Of a stretch of 16,754 nucleotides of DNA, positions 8,469-15,203 are shown piece after piece (the stretch's first letter is position 1; each line of letters starts with the position of its first letter). Under the pieces are notes generated by a model that saw only the letters and a list, made by a program, of their open reading frames with translations, ran no database searches and was not told where the DNA came from. The stretch comes from Candidatus Saccharimonadota bacterium. Its GTDB lineage: Bacteria > Patescibacteriota > Saccharimonadia > Saccharimonadales > Saccharimonadaceae. The stretch covers positions 1 to 16,754 of the forward strand of contig UNSM01000010.1 of NCBI GenBank assembly GCA_900555425.1, read 5' to 3'. The position numbers were made by a program, and so were the translations under genes.

Positions 8469-8975
8469 ATGAAAGAAAAAACCGTTATTGGGTCGACTGA
8501 GTTTGTGGATTTCGGCAAGCGAGCGCAAAAAGTCCCAGCTAAAATTGATACGGGCGCCGATTCCAGTGCGGTTTGGGCGAGTAATATTCGCATTGATAAA
8601 GATGGGGTATTGAAATTTTCTCTATTTGGTAAGGGTTCGCCGTATTATAATGGTAAGGTATTCAAGAGAACTGATTATTCTGTAGCCAGCGTGCGCTCTG
8701 CAATGGGTCAAGAGCAGATTCGTTATCGAACACACTTTTGGGTAAAGCTTGGCGGGCGAAAAATTAAAATGTTGATGAATCTATCTGATCGGTCAAAGAA
8801 TGAATTTCCGGTGTTAATTGGAAGACGGTCGATTTCTGGAAAATTCCTAGTGGATGTCTCAAGAAAAAATGTTCGCAGAAAAAAACCGTCCGTAACTGTT
8901 AGTCTTAATGAAGAAGTAAAATTGAATCCATACGAATTTTATAAAAAATATCATCAGAAAGGTGAAGAAAAGTAA
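8469..8975 (+). CDS. Retropepsin-like aspartic protease, RimK-associated (PF05618)
   Basis: A 168-aa protein of the family long labelled 'putative ATP-dependent zinc protease' and found beside rimK in many bacteria. The key feature is KIDTGADSSA (25-34): an Asp-Thr-Gly-Ala motif like the active site of single-domain retropepsins, which dimerise to work. The family-typical end of the fold, GRRSISGKFLVDV (118-130), is also present. A Lys/Arg-rich stretch and a tail continue to 168. No signal peptide or membrane segment is seen, so it should be cytoplasmic. The stop codon overlaps the rimK start by one base (TAATG), so the two are translationally coupled. In Pseudomonas a protease called RimB is reported to work with RimK in ribosome modification. 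I infer a similar partnership here, but orthology is unproven. The true catalytic type (aspartic or metal) is inferred from the motif. Confidence 0.85.
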   Translation: MKEKTVIGSTEFVDFGKRAQKVPAKIDTGADSSAVWASNIRIDKDGVLKFSLFGKGSPYYNGKVFKRTDYSVASVRSAMGQEQIRYRTHFWVKLGGRKIKMLMNLSDRSKNEFPVLIGRRSISGKFLVDVSRKNVRRKKPSVTVSLNEEVKLNPYEFYKKYHQKGEEK

Positions 8976-9892
8976 TGCGAATTGCAATCTTATCTAACGG
9001 CAACATTAATTATTCGACGCTTCGCCTGAAAGAGGAGGCTGAAAAGCGCGGTCATCAAGTTAAGGTTATCAAGTATAAAAACTGCTACGTTTCAATTGAT
9101 GAAAAGCATCCAACGGTCATCTACAAAGGTAAGGAAATTGGTGATTTTGACGTGGTGATTCCGCGAATCGCGAGCCATATGACAAAATATGGAACAGCGG
9201 TTTTGCGTCAATTGGAGATGATGTATCCGAAGGCGTTTTTTATGAATCGCTCGATTGCAATTACTAGGGCGCGAGACAAATTGCGCTCAACGCAGTTATT
9301 GGTAAAAGCTGGAGTGTCGATCCCGAAGACGGTCTTTTCCCGAAACGCAACTGACATTGATTCGCTCATTGAAGAGATTGGTGGTATGCCGGCGATTATT
9401 AAGTTGGCGCGTGGCACGCACGGAAATGGTGTGGTTCTGGCGGAAACTAAAAAGGCTGCCAAGTCGGTTCTGCAGGCGTTTTATTTGACCAACTCGGACG
9501 GCACGAACGTGCTGCTTCAGGAGTTTATTAGAGAGTCGGCTGGTGTCGACATTCGTGCGTTTGTGGTTGGCAGTCAAGTGGTGGCTAGTATGAAGCGTCA
9601 GAGTTTGGACGATGATTTTCGTAGCAATTTACACAAGGGCGGCGAAGGAACCAGTATAAAATTGACAGATTCTGAGCGTAAAATGTGCGTGAAAGCCGCT
9701 AAGGCAATGGGATTAACGGTTGCCGGAGTCGACTTCATGAGATCAAGTCGTGGTGCTTTGGTGCTGGAGGTTAATGCTAGCCCAGGATTTGGAATTGAGA
9801 AAATTACTCGCCGAAATGTGGCTGGAAAGATAATTGAGTATATTGATCGAAACGCCAAGCGTGGCAATAAAAAAGATAAAATCGGCGCTTAA
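8975..9892 (+). CDS. rimK: RimK, ATP-grasp alpha-L-glutamate ligase
   Basis: A 305-aa ligase of the family that adds glutamates to protein C-termini, classically ribosomal protein S6, using ATP. The N-terminal domain (about 1-95) includes the conserved IPRI segment. The ATP-grasp fold follows, with RARDKLRSTQLL, the nucleotide-binding loop IKLARGTHGNGVVLAET and the substrate/ATP segment DFRSNLHKGGEG. The metal-ligand motif EVNASPGFGIEK starts at E265, with N267 as a second ligand. Length and motif order match E. coli RimK closely. Translation probably depends on coupling to the upstream protease gene: the stop and start share one base, and only a weak GGTGAAG lies in front. RimK relatives include LysX and CofE-type ligases, but the closeness to RimK motifs favours a glutamate ligase. 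The S6 gene is not in the window, so the substrate cannot be tested here. Confidence 0.94.
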   Translation: MRIAILSNGNINYSTLRLKEEAEKRGHQVKVIKYKNCYVSIDEKHPTVIYKGKEIGDFDVVIPRIASHMTKYGTAVLRQLEMMYPKAFFMNRSIAITRARDKLRSTQLLVKAGVSIPKTVFSRNATDIDSLIEEIGGMPAIIKLARGTHGNGVVLAETKKAAKSVLQAFYLTNSDGTNVLLQEFIRESAGVDIRAFVVGSQVVASMKRQSLDDDFRSNLHKGGEGTSIKLTDSERKMCVKAAKAMGLTVAGVDFMRSSRGALVLEVNASPGFGIEKITRRNVAGKIIEYIDRNAKRGNKKDKIGA

Positions 9893-9901
9893 GCATAAAC
9901 T

Positions 9902-9910
9902 TGTTATAAT
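9902..9910 (+). promoter_or_regulatory. Extended -10 promoter of the DUF192 gene
   Basis: TGTTATAAT: TATAAT at 9905-9910 with an extended TGN. No recognisable -35 box is found at 16-18 bp. The ATG at 9917 comes 6 nt after the -10 box, so transcription should begin at the start codon itself. Confidence 0.7.
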
Positions 9911-9916
9911 AGGTTT

Positions 9917-10408
9917 ATGGACGAGCCTCGTCACTCGACAGTAACTCAAACTGTCATCAAATGGATATTTATCTGCGGTATGCTGATGGTTATTGGTGGG
10001 GCAATTTTTTATGCTTTTCGAACGGTTTCGCCGAAAACAGAAATGATTTATCTTAATAAGACGATGCTTCGGGCGGAAATTGCTAATGACGAAGAATCGC
10101 AGCGGAAAGGCTTGTCTGGAAGACTGGGGATTGATGAGAATTATGCTATGCTGTTCGTGTTTGACCATAACGATCGTCATAAAATGTGGATGAAAGATAT
10201 GAAGTTTTCGGTTGACATGATTTGGATCAATGATAAAAAGCGCGTTGTCTATGTAAAACATAACGTCAAACCGGACGCTGAGCCGCATGAAAAATATGCG
10301 CCACCGGTTCCGGCAAAGTACGTGTTGGAGGTGAAGGCGGGAGTTGCTAAGCGGGCAAGCGCTACAGTTGGGTCACAGGTAAAATTTGATTTGGAGGAGG
10401 ATAAATGA
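9917..10408 (+). CDS. Membrane-anchored DUF192 protein
   Basis: A 163-aa protein with a hydrophobic N-terminal helix (about 14-36) that acts as an uncleaved anchor or a signal peptide. A DUF192 domain (PF02643) fills residues 45-160. Family hallmarks are visible: a substrate-like start LRAEIANDEESQRKGLSGR, then MLFVF and the W-M-K core (KMWMKDMKFSVDMIWIN). The closing segment (PAKYVLEVKAGVAKR) is also typical. DUF192 is a small beta-barrel of unknown biochemical role, usually exported or membrane-attached, so the domain probably faces outward. The stop overlaps the next start as ATGA, implying an operon with the small membrane protein. No catalytic motif is known for the family. Confidence 0.88.
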   Translation: MDEPRHSTVTQTVIKWIFICGMLMVIGGAIFYAFRTVSPKTEMIYLNKTMLRAEIANDEESQRKGLSGRLGIDENYAMLFVFDHNDRHKMWMKDMKFSVDMIWINDKKRVVYVKHNVKPDAEPHEKYAPPVPAKYVLEVKAGVAKRASATVGSQVKFDLEEDK

Positions 10409-10884
10409 GTGTGATAATTTTATTTGGAGCAATTTTAGTAGCGGTTTTTGCGGTTGCATTTGTTTCATCTCGAAGATTCGGTCCATTGGCGTTGTCGTTG
10501 GCGACGGGATTTTTACTATCAGAATGGTGGGGAAACTGGCTGACGGGGGTGCTGGACGGCTTGAAATTGGAAACTGGTTTATTGCCAAATGGTGTAATTT
10601 CGGGATTAGTTTTAACGTTGGTTCCGTTAATTATGCTTCTTTTAAGCGGTCCGAGATATCAGAAAAAACATGAGAGAATTGTCTCGGCGGTGGGAATCGC
10701 GTTTTTGACAGCAGCGCTATTGGTGGTTCCTCTGGGAAAATATATATCATTAGACGGACAGGCGCTGGAGCTGTATAAGATTTTCGCGAATAATTGGCGA
10801 TATGTGGCTACGTTTGGTCTGGTGTGTGGTCTAATTGACATTTTTTCACTACATACTGGCGGACATAAACTCGCTAAGCATTGA
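10405..10884 (+). CDS. Small multi-spanning membrane protein, function unknown
   Basis: A 159-aa protein with four or five hydrophobic helices by eye (about 2-20, 25-45, 58-80, 92-112, 128-145). A short basic loop (RYQKKHER) lies near 85-92, and the tail ends in HKLAKH. It overlaps the DUF192 gene by four bases (ATGA) and has a good Shine-Dalgarno (GGAGGAGG, near 10393-10400), so the two are co-translated. The size and pattern resemble CvpA-like small membrane proteins, but I see no diagnostic motif and do not assign it. It ends in TGA, one of two clear TGA stops in the window. Confidence 0.75.
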   Translation: MSVIILFGAILVAVFAVAFVSSRRFGPLALSLATGFLLSEWWGNWLTGVLDGLKLETGLLPNGVISGLVLTLVPLIMLLLSGPRYQKKHERIVSAVGIAFLTAALLVVPLGKYISLDGQALELYKIFANNWRYVATFGLVCGLIDIFSLHTGGHKLAKH

Positions 10885-10909
10885 CCTTTGTGTTGGTTTG
10901 TGCTAGGAT
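10881..10909 (+). promoter_or_regulatory. tRNA-Lys promoter
   Basis: TTGACC (10881-10886), 17 bp, TAGGAT (10904-10909), with TGC (10901-10903) forming an extended -10. The transcript is expected to start near 10916, leaving about 16 nt before the mature tRNA. The -35 box overlaps the TGA stop of the preceding gene. Confidence 0.75.
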
Positions 10910-10931
10910 GAAGAAAGCGGATATTCCGAAT

Positions 10932-11008
10932 GGGTCCATAGCTCAGCTGGTTAGAGCACCTGCCTTTTAAGCAGGGTGTCCCGGGTTCAAGCCCCGGTGG
11001 ACCCTCCA
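10932..11008 (+). tRNA. tRNA-Lys, anticodon TTT, CCA encoded
   Basis: A complete cloverleaf can be folded by hand. The acceptor stem is GGGTCCA with TGGACCC (10932-10938 and 10998-11004). The D arm is GCTC...GAGC. The anticodon stem is CCTGC/GCAGG around loop CTTTTAA, with anticodon TTT at 10966-10968. The T arm is CCGGG-TTCAAGC-CCCGG. The discriminator is T, and the CCA end is encoded at 11006-11008. Anticodon TTT reads AAA and AAG, both lysine. It has its own promoter and terminator. Confidence 0.97.
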
Positions 11009-11019
11009 AATTTGAAATC

Positions 11020-11043
11020 GACTCCCTTGGCGGAGTCTTTTTT
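11020..11043 (+). terminator. Intrinsic terminator after tRNA-Lys
   Basis: GACTCC (11020-11025) pairs with GGAGTC (11032-11037) around a 6-nt loop, followed by six T (11038-11043). Confidence 0.88.
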
Positions 11044-11060
11044 ATGGCTTCGGATCCAGA

Positions 11061-11066
11061 TATACT
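11061..11066 (+). promoter_or_regulatory. comEC -10 box
   Basis: TATACT at 11061-11066, 6 nt before the ATG at 11073. Its -35 region (17 bp upstream, 11038-11043) would coincide with the T-tract of the tRNA terminator, which is a poor match. No Shine-Dalgarno is visible, so the mRNA is probably leaderless. Confidence 0.55.
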
Positions 11067-11072
11067 TTAAGT

Positions 11073-12524
11073 ATGAATAGTTGGCTATTTAAGAAGTTGC
11101 ATATTTCTTGGTTGGTGGCGGTGTGGTGCCTCGGTCTGACAATTGGCGTAATTTCCATCCATTACATACCGCGGTCGTTTGCGGCGAACTCATTATTTTT
11201 ATTGATCGGGCTGACTATTTTTGTAATCGTGGCAATTTGGCGCTGGCGATTTTTTGTGATTTTAGCAATTATTTCTGGAGTTTTGATTGGTCTTTGGCGC
11301 GGTGAAATTGGCAGAAAAGGCGTGGAGGTTTATGATTCGTTAATCGGAAAAGTCGCAATTGTCCAGGGTCAAGTTTTGGAGGATCCTGATCTCGATAAAA
11401 ATAGCCAAACGGTTCTTAGACTGGGCAATTTGCAGATGAATAATGAAAAATTGCCGGGACAAATTTGGGTGACGACGCCAGATAAAAACTCAATTAAGCG
11501 CAGTGATATTGTGAGAGTTAAGGGTAAAATGACGGCGGGATTTGGGGCTTTTTCAGCAAGCATATATCGGGCGAAAATTATTAGTGCCGAAAGACCCGTT
11601 CCGGGTGATGTGGCGGTGGGAGTTCGCGATTGGTTTGCGGGGCGGGTTCGCGAGCATATTCCGGAATCAGAGTCCGCGTTGGGATTGGGATTTTTATTGG
11701 GTTTAAGGCGTGCTATGCCGACTGAATTAAGTGACAATTTGAAAATTGCTGGACTAACGCATATCGTGGTGGCGAGCGGCTACAATTTGACAATTTTAGT
11801 TCGTTTAGCGCGACGATTATTCGCCAAGCGATCAAAATATTTAGCGATGCTCAGCGCGGCTGTTATGATAATTGGTTTTATGGCGGTGACTGGATTAAGT
11901 CCTAGTATGTCGAGGGCTGGTTTGGTGGCGGGACTGAGTCTGGCGGCGTGGTATTATGGTCGGACAATTCATCCACTGGTTCTGCTTCCCGTGTCGGCGG
12001 CAATCACGCTATTGATAAATCCGCAATTTGGTTGGGGCGATTTGGGCTGGCAATTAAGCTTTGCTTCTTTCGCGGGTGTAATTATGTTGGCGCCACTTCT
12101 TCATTCTTACTTTTTTGGCAATAAAGAGCCGGGTGCGTTTCGACAGATTTTAATTGAAACTTTGTCGGCACAAATTATGACATTGCCGCTGCTTATGATG
12201 AGTTTTGGGGTTATTAGTAATGTGGCGCTAATTGCGAATATGCTGATTTTGCCGTTTGTGCCGCTAGCGATGCTGCTGACGTTTATGTTGGGTGTGATGG
12301 TTTTTGTGCCGATGATTGGCGTGTTGATTGCAATTCCGACGACGTGGCTACTTGGCTATATGATTCAAGTCACCAATTGGACGGCTGGATTTGAATGGGC
12401 TCAAATGGAAGTTAGTATCAATTTGTGGCAGTGTGCGGTTTTATATGTGGCGCTAATTTTGGCAATGATTTGGATGAAAAAGCAAACTAAATTGGACCTC
12501 GCTAAGATAAATATTGTGGAGTAG
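11073..12524 (+). CDS. comEC: ComEC/Rec2-type DNA uptake channel, without the C-terminal hydrolase domain
   Basis: A 483-aa inner-membrane protein of the family that carries single-stranded DNA into the cell during natural transformation. Two or three hydrophobic helices occupy about 12-75. A soluble OB-like part (DUF4131 region, about 85-180) follows. The Competence domain (PF03772) spans about 205-470. It includes the recognisable segment LGFLLGLRRAMP, then LTHIVVASGYNLTIL, equivalent to the usual 'SGLHI' motif (A234-S235-G236), and GWQLSFASFAG. It ends right after the last membrane helix with a short charged tail (MKKQTKLDLAKINIVE). Full-length ComEC of about 750 aa has a C-terminal metallo-beta-lactamase-like nuclease, which is absent here. 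The gene stops cleanly and yebC follows, so this is not a visible frameshift. It may work with a separate nuclease. Confidence 0.88.
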   Translation: MNSWLFKKLHISWLVAVWCLGLTIGVISIHYIPRSFAANSLFLLIGLTIFVIVAIWRWRFFVILAIISGVLIGLWRGEIGRKGVEVYDSLIGKVAIVQGQVLEDPDLDKNSQTVLRLGNLQMNNEKLPGQIWVTTPDKNSIKRSDIVRVKGKMTAGFGAFSASIYRAKIISAERPVPGDVAVGVRDWFAGRVREHIPESESALGLGFLLGLRRAMPTELSDNLKIAGLTHIVVASGYNLTILVRLARRLFAKRSKYLAMLSAAVMIIGFMAVTGLSPSMSRAGLVAGLSLAAWYYGRTIHPLVLLPVSAAITLLINPQFGWGDLGWQLSFASFAGVIMLAPLLHSYFFGNKEPGAFRQILIETLSAQIMTLPLLMMSFGVISNVALIANMLILPFVPLAMLLTFMLGVMVFVPMIGVLIAIPTTWLLGYMIQVTNWTAGFEWAQMEVSINLWQCAVLYVALILAMIWMKKQTKLDLAKINIVE

Positions 12525-12526
12525 TG

Positions 12527-12532
12527 TATAAT
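12527..12532 (+). promoter_or_regulatory. yebC -10 box
   Basis: TATAAT at 12527-12532, just after the comEC stop. No clear -35 box is seen at 16-18 bp. Transcription near 12539 would give a leader of about 32 nt with Shine-Dalgarno AGGAGA (12562-12567), unlike the leaderless genes nearby. Confidence 0.55.
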
Positions 12533-12571
12533 AGTAACAGATTGAAATAGCAAATAACTTTAGGAGAAATT

Positions 12572-13288
12572 ATGTCAGGACACAGTAAATGGGCTACAAC
12601 TCACCGACAAAAAGCGATTGTTGACGCTAAGCGCGGCGCGATTTTTACGAAATTAGGTAATCAAATTGCTATTGCGGCACGTGGCGGCACAGACCCAGCG
12701 CTGAACTCAAGTTTGGCGATGGCAATTGAAAAAGCTAAGGCTGCAAATATGCCTAGTGCAAACATCCAGCGAGCAATTGACCGAGTGGCAGATAAGAGTG
12801 CGGCGGCTTTGGAGGAGATTGCTTACGAAGGTTATGGCCCTGGCGGCGTGGGCGTTATTATTGAAACGGCGACAGATAATCGTAATCGAACATTGCCTGA
12901 AGTAAAAACTGCGTTGGTTAAAAATGGCGGGCGAATTGCTGATGCTGGTAGTGTGATGTTTCAATTTACGCGCAAAGGCGTCATTACTATCGAAGGTAGC
13001 GGGGAAGATTTGTTGCTAGCGGTTTTGGACGCTGGCGCCGAAGATGCTGTCGAGGAAGACGGCGAAATTATCGTGTATACGGAGTTGAAAGATTTGGCGA
13101 GTGTGCGAAATAAATTGGTTGAGCAAGGCTTGAAGGTTAAAGATGCGGAGTTGCGATATATTGCTAACACGCCGATAGAAATTGCCGACATGGAAACTGC
13201 ACAGAAATTGATGAAAATGATTGATGCGTTGGATGATTTGGATGACGTTGTGAATGTTCATACAAATGCAGATATAACGGCGGAATAA
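12572..13288 (+). CDS. yebC: YebC/PmpR/TACO1-family protein
   Basis: A 238-aa cytoplasmic protein with the family's N-terminal signature MSGHSKWATTHRQKAIVDAK, then RGAIFTKL. The conserved middle segments NMPSANIQRAI, YEGYGPGGVGVIIE and TDNRNRTLPEVK are present. The C-terminal domain ends in VVNVHTNADI. Length is typical. Members have been described as DNA-binding regulators, and more recently as ribosome-associated factors that help translation of difficult (for example proline-rich) stretches. The sequence alone does not choose between these. A Shine-Dalgarno AGGAGA lies 4 nt before the ATG. A terminator follows, so it forms its own transcription unit. Confidence 0.96.
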   Translation: MSGHSKWATTHRQKAIVDAKRGAIFTKLGNQIAIAARGGTDPALNSSLAMAIEKAKAANMPSANIQRAIDRVADKSAAALEEIAYEGYGPGGVGVIIETATDNRNRTLPEVKTALVKNGGRIADAGSVMFQFTRKGVITIEGSGEDLLLAVLDAGAEDAVEEDGEIIVYTELKDLASVRNKLVEQGLKVKDAELRYIANTPIEIADMETAQKLMKMIDALDDLDDVVNVHTNADITAE

Positions 13289-13303
13289 AATCATCGCTTT
13301 AAG

Positions 13304-13331
13304 AAATCGCTCCTTTTCTGGGGCGATTTTT
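13304..13331 (+). terminator. Intrinsic terminator after yebC
   Basis: AAATCGCTCC (13304-13313) pairs with GGGGCGATTT (13320-13329), with one G-U pair, around a 6-nt loop. More T follow. Confidence 0.85.
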
Positions 13332-13334
13332 AAT

Positions 13335-13362
13335 TTGACAAAAAGTACGCTAAACTAAAGAT
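13335..13362 (+). promoter_or_regulatory. Probable promoter of the lamin-tail protein gene
   Basis: A consensus -35 TTGACA (13335-13340) lies just after the yebC terminator. The -10 box is weak: TAAAGA (13356-13361, spacer 15) or AAAGAT (13357-13362, spacer 16) are the best choices. A leader of about 20 nt carries Shine-Dalgarno AAGGAG (13377-13382). Confidence 0.5.
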
Positions 13363-13387
13363 GATTAACCATAAGCAAGGAGCGAGC

Positions 13388-15187
13388 ATGAAGTATTTGC
13401 GCAACACACTACTTATGATACTAGCCGTGGCACTAATAATGCCGTCGCCGTTGGTTTTAGCGGATGGTGTTTCAGGTGCTACTCAAGAGTCGAAAGTTGA
13501 TGACGCTCAGACTGCTGATAATAGTCTTAAATCGACTGAGGAAGTGAAAAATCCAGTTGTTGATAAGGAACAGATCGATAGCAATTCACCTTCCCAATCA
13601 AGTGAAAATCCCGAGGCTCCAACGGAGAATTCTTCTATAGATAGTCCGAGTGAAAATCCTGCTACCAATGAGTCTTTAAAATCTGAGCCAAACCCCGAAT
13701 CTGAGCCGCCAAAAATAGATAATCCAAGCGGAAGAATAGAAGAAAATGCTCCGATATTAATTTCAAAGATTAGTCAGGACAAAAAATACGTTGAGATTTA
13801 TAATCAGACGAATCAGGATGTTAATTTGGCTGGTTGGAAAATAGAGTATTACGCTGGATCTGGCGCTAAAACCGTTGGAAAAAATTTCAAGGATGAAGTA
13901 ATTTTGGCGAACGGATTTTTGGTATTGTCGAACGATAAGATGTTGGCGGGTGCCATAAAGTTTGATAATAATTTAGGTTTGGCTCAGAATGATGGATCGG
14001 TCGTGTTGTCGCGCTCGGACGGGTCGGTCGCAGATACTGTTGGCTGGGGAAATAATTCAAAGTCTGCGGGTTCACCAATTAAAGGCGGTGTGAAAATTGT
14101 TTGGCGCTGTTTTATTGATGGAAATATTATTGATTCGAAAAATAATTCCACTGATTTTTTATCGAGTAAAGGTTCTGATAATCAGGAAATTGTGCCGTAT
14201 TCACGACCAAATTGCAAAACCCCAGATTCCAAACCTGAACCTCCAAAGGAGTTGAATAAATGTGAAGGCCTGAAGCTAAGTGAAATTGCGTCGAATGTTG
14301 ATGAACAATTCATTGAGATTATCAATTCTGGCGAAAAAACCGTCATTACGACAGGCTGTAAATTGGCGGTTGGCGATGCTGGCGTTCGTGAAAATATTGG
14401 TGATATCGAATTAAATCCTGGTGAATTTTTAACGATCAAAATAAAAAATACGAAGCTGAAATTGCCAAAAACAAAAGGAAAAGTTTATTTACTAGACGAA
14501 GCTGGCTCGAAAATTAGTTCCGCTGAATATGAGAAGTTAGCGAAAAGCTCTTCGTGGAGTTTGATTGATGATGAGTGGATGCAAACGTTTATGATAACTG
14601 AAAATTCTGAGAATATCTTTAAGGAATATTTGGATTGTCAGAATGGTTACGAGCGAAATGTGTTGGGCAGATGTGTGAAAATTGCCACCCCGCCAGCTGA
14701 AAGTCCTTGTCCTATTGGTCAATATCGTCATCCGGAAACTCGCCGTTGTCGAAAAAATGAAGCGGCAAAAACTATTACGCCCTGTAAAGATGGCTATTAT
14801 CGTAGCGAGGAAACTGGCAGATGTCGATCTATCGCATCGGCGGCGGCAAAAACTTTGAAGCCCTGCCCAGAAGGTCAATTCCGTAATTCAGCTACGGGTC
14901 GATGTAAGAAAATTGCCTCCACTGATGATATAGCAAAAGAATGTCCAGAAGGATTTGAGCGTAATCCGCAAACTAAGCGATGTCGAAAGATAAAATCTGC
15001 GAATATGCCAACTGTTGGTTCGGCGGCTACTGAAGTTAAGCAGGTCGCTGGCGCTACTTGGGGTTGGTGGGTGTTTGGTGGCGTGAGCTTACTGGCTGTC
15101 GGTTACGGCGTGTGGCAATGGCGATGGGAAATTTCGCAATTTGTACGAAAAATCCACGAAAGCATTAAATCCGCAAGCGGTAAATAA
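13388..15187 (+). CDS. Secreted, C-terminally anchored lamin-tail-domain protein with Cys repeats
   Basis: Starting at 13388 (Shine-Dalgarno AAGGAG 5 nt upstream) the protein has 599 aa and a clean signal peptide (1-25, likely cut after VLA). An upstream in-frame ATG at 13361 would put ten polar residues before the signal and lacks a ribosome site. A Ser/Asn/Pro/Glu-rich linker (about 30-118) leads to a lamin-tail domain (about 122-221) with the typical KYVEIYNQTNQDVNLAGWKI start. A second, more divergent copy follows (about 294-408, starting LKLSEIASN and FIEIINSG). Next come five short repeats of the form C-x-x-G-x-x-R...R-C, with first Cys at 417, 441, 466, 493 and 519. A membrane helix (about 557-578) and a basic tail end the protein. 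It should therefore be displayed on the cell surface, anchored by its C-terminus. Its role is unknown; adhesion or wall contact is a guess. Confidence 0.85.
   Translation: MKYLRNTLLMILAVALIMPSPLVLADGVSGATQESKVDDAQTADNSLKSTEEVKNPVVDKEQIDSNSPSQSSENPEAPTENSSIDSPSENPATNESLKSEPNPESEPPKIDNPSGRIEENAPILISKISQDKKYVEIYNQTNQDVNLAGWKIEYYAGSGAKTVGKNFKDEVILANGFLVLSNDKMLAGAIKFDNNLGLAQNDGSVVLSRSDGSVADTVGWGNNSKSAGSPIKGGVKIVWRCFIDGNIIDSKNNSTDFLSSKGSDNQEIVPYSRPNCKTPDSKPEPPKELNKCEGLKLSEIASNVDEQFIEIINSGEKTVITTGCKLAVGDAGVRENIGDIELNPGEFLTIKIKNTKLKLPKTKGKVYLLDEAGSKISSAEYEKLAKSSSWSLIDDEWMQTFMITENSENIFKEYLDCQNGYERNVLGRCVKIATPPAESPCPIGQYRHPETRRCRKNEAAKTITPCKDGYYRSEETGRCRSIASAAAKTLKPCPEGQFRNSATGRCKKIASTDDIAKECPEGFERNPQTKRCRKIKSANMPTVGSAATEVKQVAGATWGWWVFGGVSLLAVGYGVWQWRWEISQFVRKIHESIKSASGK
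14636..14983 (+). repeat. Five tandem Cys-pair repeats coding for about 24-27 aa each
   Basis: Within the lamin-tail gene, units begin at the Cys codons 14636, 14708, 14783, 14864 and 14942. Each unit reads roughly C-P-x-G-x-x-R-x-x-x-T-x-R-C-R-K, with a variable Ala/Ser/Lys spacer. The DNA copies are diverged, so the repeat is an old protein-level one. Confidence 0.8.
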
Positions 15188-15188
15188 T

Positions 15189-15197
15189 TGCTATAAT
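15189..15197 (+). promoter_or_regulatory. Extended -10 promoter of ruvC
   Basis: TGCTATAAT: TATAAT at 15192-15197, 6 nt before the ATG at 15204, with TGC giving an extended -10. No good -35 box is seen. Transcription should start at the ATG. Confidence 0.72.
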
Positions 15198-15203
15198 AAA
15201 GAT

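Noticed and set aside
9743-10288. A 181-aa minus-strand frame across the rimK end and the DUF192 gene
   Set aside because: It runs through two well-supported + strand genes and the promoter between them, and its translation has no recognisable domain.
10382-10884. Alternative genetic code with UGA read as glycine, as in some Patescibacteria
   Set aside because: TGA ends the DUF192 gene at the expected domain length in an ATGA overlap and also ends the following gene, and no internal TGA is needed in any conserved protein here.
10659-11009. A minus-strand open frame across tRNA-Lys beginning MEGPPGLEPGTPCLKGRC
   Set aside because: This peptide is the antisense translation of a tRNA and is a familiar false annotation. 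The tRNA folds completely on the + strand.
13361-13387. An earlier ATG for the lamin-tail protein
   Set aside because: It would place polar residues before the signal peptide, lies within or next to the likely -10 region, and has no ribosome site. The ATG at 13388 has AAGGAG 5 nt upstream.
15141-15203. An earlier ATG for RuvC
   Set aside because: It overlaps the upstream gene's 3' end and adds 21 residues not found in RuvC, whose catalytic D7 sits at its usual position when counted from 15204.
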